NCBI RefSeq assembly: GCF_000006565.2
Contig: NC_031474.1
Span: 3,197,662 to 3,261,661, forward strand
Length of the DNA stretch: 64,000 nt
Direction of reading: 5' to 3'
From: Toxoplasma gondii ME49
Taxonomy: Eukaryota > Apicomplexa > Conoidasida > Eucoccidiorida > Sarcocystidae
In this document: positions 1 to 13,200 of the stretch, piece by piece
How positions within the stretch are numbered: the stretch's first letter is position 1
How the letters are laid out: the number at the start of each line of letters is the position of its first letter
Position numbers and translations under genes: made by a program
The notes under the pieces: model-generated
The model's database searches: none
What the model saw: the letters and a program-made list of their open reading frames with translations, nothing else
Told to the model about the DNA's origin: nothing

Positions 1-2296
1 CCTAGAGAACCACCACAAACTCACCATTACCGACGGCGCCTTGGTTGCCGCCGCCACGCTCTCAGATCGCTACATCAAGAGCCGTCAACTTCCAGATAAA
101 GCCATCGACCTGGTAAGCAGCTGAAGACGTGCAGGCATGCTTTTTTGATCTTGGAAACGCATGCAGAAGCAACGGCTGCTCTAGCTCTCTAACTCTCTAA
201 CTCTCACGCAGATCTTTCAGATCATACACTTTTACTGCGTGAGGCCGTACACACACATGTGCAGGCACGGTTGGACAGATGTTTGTATCTATGAATGTAT
301 CGATCTGTATTTGTATGTATCTGCGCATGTACGTAATTGGATGCATACTACATCTGCGTATATACATGCATCTATAAATTTCATCAGTTTGGAACATATA
401 TGTATCTACATACATGCATATATATATATGTGGCTGGTGAGCCGTAGGTTCTTATGTGGACGAGGTAAGTTGAGTTTATGTTCTCTGGGGTTGCAGACTT
501 TTGCGTTTCGTCGATTACGTTGTGCTCAGATCGATGACGCCTGCGCCATCAAGAAAGTAAAGTCTCTGAGGCGCCTGATGAACGAACGCGCAGCGAACGA
601 GGAGAAAAATGACAACGGCGGAAGCGGCGACGCATCAAGTTCCGCGAACGGCGATGGAGAGAAAAAGGTAACTTCACGAAGAAGCGCAGAGCGTTGACAA
701 AAAAATAGGCGGCTGTCCTCTCTCGATACAAGGATGTTGTATGTGCCTTGTCCACGCGTACACATAGCCACAAGTACGTACACATGTCTGTATGTATATG
801 TCGACATATTCCTCGGTGTGTGTGTCTGGCAAAAAACAAGACGCAACTTCGTTTGTGTGCATCTGTTTACTTCTCCTTCTCTGTACATCCCCATGCACAT
901 TCTAAAGACTTTACATCTGCAGCGTTCGGCAGGAGACGACCACAGTGAGGATCTGAACAGCTTGTCGACAAGAGTGCCTGTTTCTCAGCGCGACGACTTG
1001 GAAAAGCTCGAGGCAGAAATTGCAAAAGAGGCCGAAGACGCTGACGCGCTGACGGATGCAGACGTGGCTGATGTCGTCAGCTTGAGAACGGGCATTCCGG
1101 TGAATAAATTGACAGAAACCGATCGACAGCGCCTTCTCAGCCTTCCAGCAAGCCTCCAAGCGGTAAGCGTAAAGGACCTTGCGACGGAAGTGAAGGAACT
1201 TGTAGCCGCCACAGTTTAAGGAGGTCGTGTCTCTTTACAAGTGATCCGCGATCCAGGTGTATACACACCAAAGTGTACAGAAACGCTGAAGAACCTACAG
1301 GATGCGTCCATTCACTGTTTTGAGCTTCCGAACGTTTGAGAGGTTCTCGATGTATCTATTCTTTTGGACGAACTGCCCTTTAACACTGCATTCGTGGCAA
1401 GAAACCTTTCTTCAGGTACGTATGTACCGCTTTCCATAACTGTATAACTCAAATGGAATGTAGAGAGGCGTTACAGCACTGCTCCTGGGATACTGAGAAT
1501 GACTTCAGTAAACGCTGGTCTGACTCTCCGCCTGTCGTCTGTCTAAAACCTCCAAAGCAGGAGTATCTTTGAACATGAGGATCGACATGTCCGTGGCGCT
1601 ACAGGCCTCGAGAGAGAAGGGGAAGAGAGGGATGTTTTCTGGGTGTCTGTGCAAAAGCACGGAAGAACGCTCTGGAGCTGCGATATTGGGAGGGGGGCCA
1701 TGCCGCTTCGGGATCTCTGCCCAGATGCGATTTTTCCTTCACCTTTTAGAACGTCAAGAGAACAACCTGGAGCCGTCCCTCCGTTTTGTTGCTTCTGCCT
1801 CGCTTCTGTGTCTCGTGCTCGTTTGTGTTTCCTTTGTTTTTGTGTGCCCTCACGGATTCGCATCTTTTCTCCACATGTCTCAGAAGTTCGTCAGTTTGCG
1901 GCATATCTGGGATGCCTCACCTTTTGCCGGATGTCTTGTGTCGATGCGTCTCGTCTTCTCGGTTTGCCGCAGCAAGTTATCGGACAAGAAGAAGCCGTGG
2001 AGGCAGTGGCAAATGCCATCATTCGCTCCCGAGCTGGTCTCGCTCGACGCAATGCTCCCATTGGCACTTTCCTCTTCCTCGGATCCACAGGTAAGCTTCA
2101 CTTCAGCAACGTCAGTCCTTTCTATGCCTATATATATATATATATCTGTTGGTATGCGTCTCGACCGTATACAGAGATGGGCATTTGGGTCTCTGTTTAC
2201 TTATGTGTGTATATATATATATATTTATATATATAACTTTATTTGTAAGATATACATGTGTATGTATACGGATATATGTTCAACGGAATATATATA

Positions 2297-2332
<36 letters not shown>

Positions 2333-5300
2333 GAGTGTTTGTGTGTGAACTGTCAAGCTCTTCGCCTGCTTGATCTTCCGCATGGGGCAGTTCCACCGCC
2401 GCGGCAGGAAGGAAGGGAGGCCTCTAGAGGCCTTTTGGAGTCTTGTCTTTGCCGTTGATGTTGTACGCGTTTCTCCTCTGTCTCTCCGCAGCGTCGCATG
2501 TGGACGTTGCTTGTGAGTCGTCTCCGTTCCGATGGCAGTCTGTCAGCAGCGCTTGGGTGCGTGTCTCGACTCTTTCTTCCTTTTTCCGATGGTGAATGCG
2601 GTGGCGGCTCCCGGCGTTCTTCGCCTGTAACTTGTCTTTTCGGGAAAGTTTCATGCGGCCACTGGACTTCCGGGAGTCTCCCGACTGTGGAGTTCTGCGC
2701 GGAAGCGTATGTCTCCCTTTTCCTTTGCAGGTGTCGGAAAGACGGAGCTTGCCAAGGCGCTAACTGCGGCGATTTTCCACGACGAGAAAAACTTGATTCG
2801 ACTGGACATGTCGGAATACTCCGAGCCCCACACTGTGGCGCGCCTCGTCGGAAGTCCCCCCGGCTACGTGAGCCACGACGAAGGTGGACAGCTGACGGAA
2901 GCGGTTCGTCAACGCCCTCACAGCGTCGTTCTGTTCGATGAAATCGAGAACGCCCATCCCAACGTCTTCGCGTATCTTCTCCAGGTGAGCGCAGGCACCG
3001 AGAGCTTGTCGGGACGAGCAGCGCGCAGCAAACGCGTATTCACGGGCGCTTCTTGCTGAGTGTGGGGTGTTGCGCGGAGGCTGCGCTTTGGGGGTCAGGT
3101 CCGCCTGCTTTTCCGAGAAAGAAAAGAACCGAAGCAGAGGAGACAGCAAGGTCACGGAACACACGAATCGGAAAACCTGTTCTTCAGAACAGGGACCCCA
3201 CGCTGCCTGGAGCCTGGGAAGTCGAGGAACGGGAGGAGAGGTCGAGTGGATCTGACGTGAGATCGCTGAGTGCTTCACCCAGACGACTGCGACTCTTGTT
3301 TGTGAGTTTGCCAGTTCAGGGGCTTCCAGAACTGTCTGGCTTCGCGTTTTGCGAGAGGAGCGAAGAAACTGCTTTCCTTTGAAACCTTGAACCGAGGAAG
3401 CGGCTCCGTCATCTCGACACACACACACACAATCGTCTCACTGTCTCCTGTCGCCGTCTCCTTTCTTCGCAGCTTCTCGACGAAGGTCGCTTGACAGACA
3501 TGAGAGGCATCACAGTGGACTTCACCAACTGCGTCATCATTGCCACGTCGAACATTGGAGCGAAACATATTCTCGCTGCCAGCGAAAAAGCTGGAGGTAC
3601 GCAGACGCGGGTCGCGAGAGGAAGGCAGGCGAATCGAACGACAGAGAAAAAACAGCTGCCAGACTGTGTCATGACAGAGGAAAAACAGCTGCCAGACTGT
3701 GTCATGACAGAGAGGGGAACGCAGCTGCTGGGCGAGGGCGGGCAGACCAGGGACGACCGACGAGGTGCAGAGTTGTGCGAAGCGAGGCAGCACGTGAGGT
3801 GTGGGGGTCGAGAGACATTTTACTTTTTTCATTTTTCAGAAAACGCCTGGACAGGGCTGCTGCCCTGTCGCGTGGAGTCGAGAAATCGAAGAACGCCGAC
3901 GCGGCGCGACAGAACCAGCGATGGGTGGATGAGAGAACACCCGTTTTCGGGAGAAGAGGAAGCCGAGGACTGTGGGGAGAGACATGGCCTCGTGGAGACG
4001 CCAGGCCATCGATACGAAGCGGATCGGGCCGCCGTTGCCCCAGGACGCTCCGGGAGGAAGTTCGTCTGATTTTTCTCGCTGGTTGTTTGTCGCGAGTTGG
4101 TCGCCCTTGCTCCCCCGAGCGGCAGTTCCTGCCTGTGTCTGCCTGGGCAGGTTGTTCATTTTGCGTCTCTCCGTTTCGCGTCTCTGGCACCTTTTTTTCA
4201 GACGAGGCGTCCGGCAAGGTCACGATTGGTCACTTTGACAGCGAGCGCCAGCAGCTGGAACATATTGCAGACGCGAACGCAGGAGCCCAAGTGGCAGAGG
4301 AAGTCAACGGGGACAAGAAAGACTCCACCAGTCCAGCTCAAGAAAAGGCTTTGGCGCGAAAGAAGGTGGCGAACTGGAAGACTCAAGCCAGAGCAGCCGT
4401 GCTTGCGGAAGCCGCCCGCGTCTTCAAGCCTCAAGTTCTCAACCGAATGACTGTTATCGTAAGTCTCGCGTTCGTGCGAAGAAACGACGCTTGTGCATTG
4501 CGTGAAACAAGAAAAGCACAAGACCGACAGTGGACCTGGAGCCCTGGTGCTCTGGGCAGTTGACAAGCTGCGCACAGACGCTCCCCCTGTGTTCTTCTGT
4601 CCGCAGCCGATAAGAGCTGTCGCGAATGCCATGTCTCTCTCCCTTCGTCAGTGTCGCTCCTGTCTCCTCTGCTCGCTCGGCTTTGCGTCCACCTCGCGGC
4701 GGTCTGCAGGCGCCTGCTTGTTTGTGGATGTTCTGACCCATCCTCCCGCAAAGATGCAAAGCGAAGCTGTGTGTGGAAGCCTCAATGCGCGCTCGCCTAG
4801 GCCTCTACGGAGCTGAAGAGAAAGAGAGAACTGAAGAGCTCTGGAAATCCAGCTGTGTAGGCATGTGCGTCTTTATGACATTTTGAGTCCGGGCGTCCTT
4901 CTTCCGTGTGGCTTGTCTGCAGATCTTCGATCCCCTTACACCTCAAGATTTGAAGCGCATTTTCCGCCTCCAGCAAAAAGGCTTGGCAGATCTGCTGTCA
5001 GAACAACGCATTGATCTGGTCGTCGAAGAGGACGCAGTAACTTTCGTCGTCGAGCGCGCGTACAGCCGCCATTTCGGAGCACGGCGTCTGAAGAGGTGGG
5101 CGTCCCTCCGCGACCGACGAGGCGCATGTTGACAAGGCGAGAGAGCGGAACTCGCGAAACATTTCTCTGCATGCGAAACAAACCGAGACACACAGCGACG
5201 CGACGTTTTGCGAGTTGGACAGAGGGGTCCCTCTATCGCGGAGACACTCCGTCCACCCGTTTGCTGCGGCTTCTGGAGACACTAGAGAGGGCCGCGCGCA

Positions 5301-6037
5301 TCTGTCTCCAGTGGTCGCGCGCATCTGTCTCCAGTGGTCGCGCTTCCGAGCCTCGACTCCCTCTCTACCACAGACATGTAGAAAACGAGCTACACAGGAA
5401 CGGTCGGGGTGTCATGAGCTTCGACGCACACGACGGCTCCTTCGCGAAAGGCGGCGCCGCAAGTCTCAAGCAGAACACAGCAGCTGAGTCAGGTGGGAAG
5501 GCTTCTTTCGGGGAATCTGGAGACAACGTCATGTCGCTTTTGTCCACCCAAGAGACATTTCGCTTGTGCACGCCTGTGCTCTGTGTGGCTTCCAGATTCT
5601 TCGACAAGAACATCACGGGGCGTCTCGCTCCGTGGATTCTCTCCGGCTGGCTGCGGAGTGGCATGATGCTGCGAATCATCGTATCCAAGACTCGGAAGAA
5701 CAGCCTTGAAGCGCATGTGCGTCGACCCTCGCGTTTGCGACCTGCATGCAAAACCGACTCTCTCTGTGTCGTGGACAGGTGTCCTGTTAGTCTGTTTCGC
5801 GTCTCCTGAAGGCTTCTTCTCAGCGCGACTCTTCGCACCCTTTCCACCTCTGCTTTTCGGCCAGCCTCTTACCTGCCGCTTGGTGCTTCCTAGTCTGGCT
5901 GCCGTCTGCTCCTCCCTGCCTCTCCATGCATGCACCACACGCAGCATGTTCCAGAGAGAGAGCAGAGGTGCCTGCCAGTGAACTTTAGGACCCTTGCATC
6001 TATATATATATATATATATATATATACGTATATACAT

Positions 6038-6069
<32 letters not shown>

Positions 6070-6589
6070 GTATATGTACATATATATGTATATATATATA
6101 TATATATGTATATATAGTACGAAGCGCCAGATGGGTATTTGACGTCCGATTGATGAAATACGGTTTAATACAGAGCCGAAGAGTGTGTGCTTATTGGAGG
6201 GCTCAACATCCCCCTCAAAACAATCTGAATCTAGGCTCACGACTTTTGCTCGAGAGAAATGGTCCGTTTCTCGGAAGTAGAATATTGCCCCAGCCGTCTT
6301 CCTGCGCTGTCATCCTTCAGCTTCTCCGTGATGTATTCCACGCGTGAGTGCCCCACTGTTTTCAAAAAAGATTGTTTTGACTCGATGCTTTGTCCGTGTG
6401 AAGGTCCAGCAGCCAGGCTGCTGTCGCGTTTTTCATATGTGGTTTGTGGTATTTTTCTGTGATTTCGATTCGTTCCAGATTTGCGACGTCAACTCCCGGG
6501 GCAGATGCATCAAGGCGTCCAGACGCGCGCGTCTCCTCTGCACCGTCAAGGTTCCAGACCCCACCAAAGACGCAGAAGATCCTTTGTAA
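1..6589 (+). CDS. ClpB/Hsp100-type AAA+ disaggregase, 3' part (5' end outside window)
   Basis: ATP-driven protein disaggregase of the ClpB/Hsp104 family. Exons placed: 1-112, 530-667, 923-1162, 1973-2090, 2731-2984, 3473-3596, 4202-4458, 4923-5095, 5596-5716, 6479-6589 (TAA); all phases agree. The first exon is the end of AAA1 (LPDKAIDL). Next comes a short middle region, then the linker (SLRTGIPV) and a complete AAA2: Walker A GVGKTELA, pore-loop segment [11 protein letters not shown], Walker [13 protein letters not shown], sensor 1 IIATSNIG and sensor 2 GARRLKR. The tail ends [10 protein letters not shown]. The middle region between AIDL and TGIPV is about 115 residues and Gly/Ser/Asp rich, shorter and less coiled than bacterial ClpB from memory. 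An unusual charged insert, residues encoded at about 4220-4400, lies between sensor 1 and the LNR motif. The N-terminal domain and targeting signal are not in the window, so location (cytosol, mitochondrion, apicoplast) and which ClpB paralogue this is cannot be told. Confidence 0.93.
2205..2331. repeat. TA microsatellite in ClpB intron
   Basis: Two blocks of alternating TA (about 2210-2236 and 2286-2331) inside the intron between the exons ending at 2090 and starting at 2731. Reading frames through it give Tyr-Ile runs that are not real protein. Confidence 0.9.
3641..3706. repeat. 33-bp direct tandem repeat, two copies, in ClpB intron
   Basis: Positions 3641-3673 and 3674-3706 are identical except for one base (A/G at the seventh position). 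It lies in the intron 3597-4201. Confidence 0.92.
5293..5338. repeat. 23-bp tandem duplication in ClpB intron
   Basis: Positions 5293-5315 and 5316-5338 are identical copies. They lie in the intron 5096-5595. Confidence 0.92.
5998..6117. repeat. TA/TACATA microsatellite in the last ClpB intron
   Basis: About 120 bases of alternating TA with TATG and TACG interruptions, between the exons ending at 5716 and starting at 6479. Confidence 0.9.
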
Positions 6590-8559
6590 AAAGAATGTTT
6601 CCAGCTCTTTGCGTCCTCCGTTTCATCTAAACAAGACTGTGTGGAAGCCACACGTCGAGGTTCCGACCGAAAGACAGGCAGCGCAAAGAAAAACGAGAAG
6701 AACGCGGAAGCAGAGGGACAGAGAGAGAGAAAGCGGAGGAGAGGGAGACGGACGAAAACAGCAAGACGAAGAGACAGCGACGGAGAAAGAAGGTGGGGAC
6801 GAAGGAGAGAGAAGGAGAAAGACGGAACGACAGAGAAAACGAGGGATACAAAAGGAGAGCGATAAGAGGAGAGAGAGAGCAGGGGAGACAGATCAGGAGG
6901 GTGAAAACGAGGTGGCGGGAGTGAAAGCGAGAGAAACAAAGGGAGAGATGGATCAAGAGAGATGAGGAGAGAGAGCTAGAAACAGAGATAACGAGAGGAG
7001 AGTCAGCGTCTCACTTTGGAGTTAAGCGATTTGTTTTTTGGCTCTGCGGTGAGGTGCATGAAGTGCGATGCAGCGGAAAAAGCAAAGAAGTCGACACTCG
7101 TTTCATTAGAGTTATGTTGATGAGGGGCTCCAGTGAATCCGCGGATTCGAGGGAGACGGCGGGCAGACGCGGCGTCGGCGTGTCTCGACAGGGACCAGCG
7201 TCTTTCTGCAAAGAGGTCAGAAAGACGGTGGGAACCTCCCAGTGGCTTTTCTGTACAGAACAAACGGGAGTCGGTGAGAGCCTGCAGACGCCCGCCGATG
7301 CAGGTGTACGACAGGGAATCAGCTGCACTGGACAGGCGAAAGAAAGCCGTCACGAGAGTGGAGACCCAGAGAGACAGATTCTCCAGAAGCCACGGGGTCT
7401 CTCTGCATCTAAAAACCGCAGCTGCGTTCTTACACCTGACTTCCGGATCGTTTTTTTTCCGCGGATACCGCAGACTGAAGAAGCGACAGAGGGACGGAAC
7501 GAGGGGAACGAAACAGGAAGTCAAGCAGAGACAGAGAGAAGGTCAGACGGGGCTGGGGGAGGACAGAGACAGAGACAGCATCGCGAAGCGACGCGAGCAG
7601 GTGTGGAGGCATTTGCGCTGGAGAGAAGGCGGGAAGCTTCTAAGGTTTAGAAACGACTTGCGAGTTGGAACAGGTAGAGAAGTTTGCGAAAGTCTTCGTT
7701 GCATTCCTGCCGCTGTGGTGAAACCTGACAGCAGCCGAATCCGGCGTCTTGTGCCCTCGCGCGGTCCAGGTTTGCCAGTTTGTTGCACCGTCTTGTGAGC
7801 CCCATGTCGGTGTCTTCGTCGAACAATAGAATTCGCAGTCTGCATAGCGTAGGGAAGCACGAGTGTGGTATGTGTCTTGTCCACTGAGAAGCTCAACTGA
7901 ACGGGGCGCTTGCGCCTTGTCTCGTGGCAACTTGCCCCGACGAAAAATTTAAAGGTCGTTCTAGTCGTCTACGCGGGGATGCTACGCTCGTGGAAGTGAA
8001 GGCGCCTGCCTCCGCAACTGACGCCGTCCATTTTGGTTGTGGAGGAAATCCAGAAAAGACGGGGACGCGATCCGGATCCCAGAGAAAAGCTCGCCAACAT
8101 GCGCGGGACTCTCAGGCAGCGCTCGGTGGGCGTCCGAGAGAAAAACTACTCTTTCGGTCGTGCGAGCTATGCATGCACGAGGAAACTTGGATCCGGTAAA
8201 CACACTCACAGGATCTAAAACGGGAAACCGTTTTCGAGAAGGCAGATGAACCACCGGGGTGGCGCATGCATCTGATGTCGGAACTATGTAGCGGTGTCGA
8301 TATCGACCTCGAAACGTATGCAGAAACAGGAATCACACGAAGAAATGAACACACTGTCGAATCCGAGAGAAAGCAGTCAAGCAAAGCAAAGGGGCGGGAA
8401 GCTGCAGTAAAAGACGCCTCCTGGTCAGACACGATCGCGACTCAAAGGAGTTGAGAGCTCCTTGAAAATGCCCCTAACTCTTCATCAACGCCAACGAGAT
8501 GATGCACTCGGCAAAAAACCCCTTCTACTAAGGCTGATTCACGCAACCACCGTTTGGTC

Positions 8560-8609
<50 letters not shown>

Positions 8610-10253
8610 TGTGTGCACCTGTATCTCACCATCTGAACAGGTTTCCTCGCATGTGCAGCCGTATATTGATGCGTAGGAAAAAAAATCCAATTGAAATCAT
8701 GGGCTCGTTTTCAACTTTAATTCATCATCTTCCAGCAACGCCGGATGTCCAGGAGTGTGCATGTGCATGTCGTCCAGTTTAAGATAGACGAGGGAGCAAC
8801 CCAACTGGAATTTCAGTCCAGAATGTTCACGGCGTCTTGAACTTGCCTGAAATGGGTGAGTTGCGTTGAGAGTTGTTGAGAGAGGAACAAGTGCTCGATG
8901 TCGAGGAGTCTCTCGGACAATGGCTCCCTCGTCTATCTTAAACTGGACGACATGCACATACACAATCTCTGGCATCCAGCTTTGCTCAAAGATGTCGACA
9001 GGTGAGAGAGTCTGCTTTTCCTATCAGCAGTCATCGCGAAAATGAGTCTCTGTTTTCGCAGAGGGGGGACACAACGCCAGGGATTCGTCTTCAGTCTTGT
9101 GTGGGTGAGGGAAAGCAACGAAGGTTGCTGCCACGGCGCCTCTGCATCAGAGTGAGTAAAAGGATTATTTTTTCCACCCATGCCGCGTGTGAGGCACAAA
9201 CGTACTGCAGAAACTACCGCTCTGGGGCTAGAGGAGCCTTGGCCGTTCAGTCTCAGCGAATGTGGAGAAATTCCATCTATGTAGATGGGTGGAGACAGAC
9301 ACAAGTGCCTGCGTGTGTGTGAACGCGCCAACGCGGTTTGCGTTTAAATGAAGGATCAAAGAGGCCGCAATCTTTTGCCCGTGAACTGTATGCAAGGGTA
9401 CCAGGAAACGGCCATCTCCATTAACTATTGCCTATACAAGAATCCATAAAAGTTCCTGGATCTGGATCCGCACCCCTGCTCCCTGTCAACATATACATAC
9501 ATATATACATATATACATATATATATATATATACATATATGTATATATCTACGTGCATGTATATGCACATTTGGAAAATATAGGTCTACATGCGCGTTTC
9601 TCGCGTGTCTCATGCAAGAGGAAAAGCATGACACAAGCTGCATTTCTTTCTGCCTCATCCCCTCCCTTTAACGCGGGGAAACATAGGGAAAGGAAGCTCT
9701 CTATTCCACGTCGAGATGCGAATTCAGCGAGACGAGTCGAGACACCATTGTCCTCCTGGGTCCGCTCGTGCTGTGACAGGTTTGTCTTTTCTCGTCCCCG
9801 CTCTCTCCTAAACCGTCGAATCTCGCACTTCCCTTCCACTTTCCCCCTTCATACCGACGCAGACGAACGAGGTGACCCCACTGGGATATTAACAAGGCTG
9901 GAAGGTCGTCCGCTCAAGGTTCGCTTCTGCATGCCTATGCACAAATCTATGAACATATATATATATATATATAAATATATGTATATATATGTATATATAT
10001 ATATATATGTACATGTATAAACGTGTATAGACAAATATGCAAAAGAGCGAGATGTTGATCAGGAGTGTGGAGTTGAACTGTTGTGTCGGTGTGGAATGAA
10101 ATCTCGATCTCGCCATCTGTCCTTTTTCGCGCCCTACGCAGAAGCCTGTCCGTCCGACTGCAGCGCCTTTCTTCGCAGCTCCAGATCTGCAGAGCAACTG
10201 GGGATGTGTGAGACGAGGCGCAGGTTGTGTCTTGCCTCGTTGCTCGTTCGATT
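6590..10253. other. Tail-to-tail spacer between ClpB and OST1
   Basis: No convincing gene is seen. It must hold the two 3' UTRs. Contents: a GA-rich purine tract on the plus strand at about 6640-7000, a weaker purine-rich stretch around 7480-7600, TA repeats at about 8562-8607, 9488-9548 and 9954-10016, and the inverted repeat listed separately. Open frames here (up to about 220 codons) follow the purine bias and match no family I recognise. Confidence 0.7.
8761..8969. repeat. Perfect 37-bp inverted repeat with 135-base loop
   Basis: The arm 8761-8797 is the exact reverse complement of 8933-8969. Weaker complementarity continues outward for about 20 bases on each side (8742-8760 against 8970-8990). 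The 135 bases between the arms have no obvious ORF or internal symmetry. The arms could form a hairpin in DNA or in a read-through transcript. Confidence 0.9.
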
Positions 10254-13200
10254 CTAGTCTTCTTTCTTTGCTCGTTGGAGTTCCTGGACGGCCCTGAGAT
10301 CCGCACTCTCGACGACAGGCTTCGCTCGCCTTTCAGGGTGTCTGATGCGTTGAAGAAGTTCTGAAGCAGCCAGGTCTGCGCGCGCCTGTGCGAGGGAGAC
10401 TTTGCGATTGTCCTGAGACACAAAGGCACAACGCGCGGACGCGACAGACCCCAGAACAGCTTTGTGTCGGACCAGAAGCAGCGACACCGACGCTGAGGCA
10501 AAGACGTGAGATAAAGCCGAGATCAGGTGAACGCGCAGATGCGTCACGTCGCCTCTCGGCCGACGATGGCGTCGAAGTTCGCAGCCAAATGGCCAGTCGA
10601 AGAGGCAACTGGAAACGTTCAGAGACAGAGCGTGAGAGTCTGCGGAAGTGCTCAGAACTGGATCCCTGCAGACTGCCCAACACCAACTCCGTGGTTCCCA
10701 ACGAAGTCCAGCGCTTTCACGGCAGAACCACGGTCCACAGCGGGGATTCCTTCGAAACGGCCAGACATAGTCTTCGCTCGTTCACCACTCTGGATGGAGA
10801 GGCGAACGGCTGCTCTGGAAACGAGAGAGTCAGACGCCTGCACTGACGAGCGTGGAAACCGAGAACCGTAGGAAACATGTTTTTCAACTCGAGAGAACAC
10901 AAGAGACTGTCGCCAGGTTCGTGCTTGTAACGCGAGCTCGAGGTTTGCAGAAAGTAAAACGAAGTCCACGTTTCGTACGCGGTTGATGGAGACGATTGAC
11001 ACTCGATAGAATGGGTTCACCAAAGGTCGGTGCATGCAGAAGAACCGGCGGCAGGAGTCGCCCAAGGGACGTGGAGTGTTCAATGTGAGAACAAAGATCA
11101 AAACGCGGCAAACGCGCTGTGTGCGTTTGCTTCTTTGCGGATCCGACCAAAAAGACGACAACATCGTGAAAACATATCGTGTGAGCGTTGTCTTCACCCC
11201 CCTTACGTCTTCCAGGTCCTTCAGACAGGTGGCGAGACCCTCGACGTGGTGTCTGTACACCTGAAAGCTCGCGCGAAGTCCAGGGAAAAACTGGGCTTGC
11301 TGTTCCTTGTCCAACAACTCAAGGTGTTTCTCCAGCGTTTCGGACGCGCGAGCCATTCGCGCCTTCCACTGGGAGAGGCCATCTCCAGAGTTCTGTTCAC
11401 GCGACGAAGCCGAGGCACGGAGTCGGTGCATGCCCTCGATGAGGTCGTCTGCATGCACGGCACAAGCCGAGAGTCGCATGATCCAAAAAGCGAACAGAAA
11501 AAAGACAAGAAAAAGTGGAAGAAACGTGGAGTTCGCCCAATCCACAGAAACACCCGTGCAGGGGGTATGGAGAAAAAGCGAGGCGAGGGAGGAAAGGGAG
11601 AAACGCTCAAGGGAGACCAATCCTTGCATGCATGCATCCATGCACAGACAAAAAAACGGGACGTCCTCAGTCTGGACAGGGAATCGTCGGCTCCGTTGGT
11701 GCGTCTGAACTTCCACTTTGTTAGGGAATTTCAAATGGCTGGTGCACACAACTCGCGGTATATAAGGACAACCTCCCTCGAGAGAGAGCACCGTGATGCG
11801 AACGCAAAAGCCAATTCAGCGACGAGTTCATTCCAGAATGCAGGACTCGCACAGACAGGAACATGCACAGGCAACTGCAGCGACGCATGCATCCCGTCCA
11901 CTCGCCTTCCTTCAATTGGCCTGCACGCGTCTTTCAGTTCGAGCGCATCTACTTCCACCTCTCACCTTCTCTCATTAACAAAAAATTCAACTCGTCTTTT
12001 TCTACAAACATAGGTAAAAGTACAGATACATATATATATATATATATATAAATGTATATATGTATATATATGTAGATATGCTTATGTGTGTATAGAGAGA
12101 AGTAGTTGTAAACACAGACAAGGAAAGAATGTCACATGCAGGGCGGATGTGTGTAGACGAGTGCATGCGTTTGAGGAGTCACACGGTCCAGCTCGTTTCT
12201 CGAGCGTACCTGAGCTCTGGGAAATTTCTTCGAAGACTTCAAGAAGGTGACGCATGACTGACATGGCCGTCTCCTCTGTTTCCTGCTTCTCTTTTTCTCT
12301 CGGACATGCGATGCTAAAGAGAAAGCAAATCATCGGAGACAGTTCTCAAGTGTCTCCACAAAAACGTCAACACCGATGCGCATGCATGTTTATAGATGTG
12401 TATATGCGCACTCGGGCGTTCTTGGATCACTGCGTCGAAATGCAGATCTCTCCGAGTATTCATGGTTATGAAGCAAATGTGTATGCAGCGTTATGAAGCA
12501 AATGCGCAGTGACATACGCGCATGTCATGTCCGTTGTTCGTACCACCCCACGGTGAACGGCTGCCTGCGTCAGTTCGAATATACGCGTATACGAATCTTC
12601 CCGTTCGCTCGTCGGTCTGCAAAACGCAGGGCGGTGGAAATAAGCTTGGATATGTACGCATGCATGTACACATGTATATCTGTATAATAAGTGGGTTGCT
12701 GTTTCCTTGGTGCGTTTCCGGATGCGGAGATGTGTGTGGAACTGGCGTCTGTTGTTGACGGAGTCTTACGAGACTCTGAGTCTTCGGGAGAGAATAAGGA
12801 GGAGGAAGAGGACGAAGACGAGCAGGCAGATTTGAAGTTGTTTGAAGACCTCGACAGCGAGGAAGGGTGGATAGTCGTACGAGACCTGGACTTTGAACTG
12901 CAGAATATTCCTGTCTGGCACAAACGACGAAGGAAAGTGAAGCTTCAGCAGAGGCCTGAAAGTGAAGACGTCGAGCCATGAGTGCAGCTTCTCGTTCACG
13001 TTCCAGTCGACCTTCCTCGGCGACGTCACAGTGACGTTTTGCGCTCCTGAAAGCAGCGCGTCGGAGGCCAGACTGCATGCGCGGTTGACACTCAGCTGCG
13101 ACTATGCACAGGCGTCAACGGTGTTTCTCTTTCTGTCGCATGTTCGGTCGTCTCGTCTGCCAACACAGATCCGCAACGCCCTCTCGCGGGAGAGTTTCAC

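Noticed and set aside
8562..8607. Tyr-Ile repeat peptides in many frames
   Set aside because: They come only from TA and TACATA microsatellites in introns and spacers.
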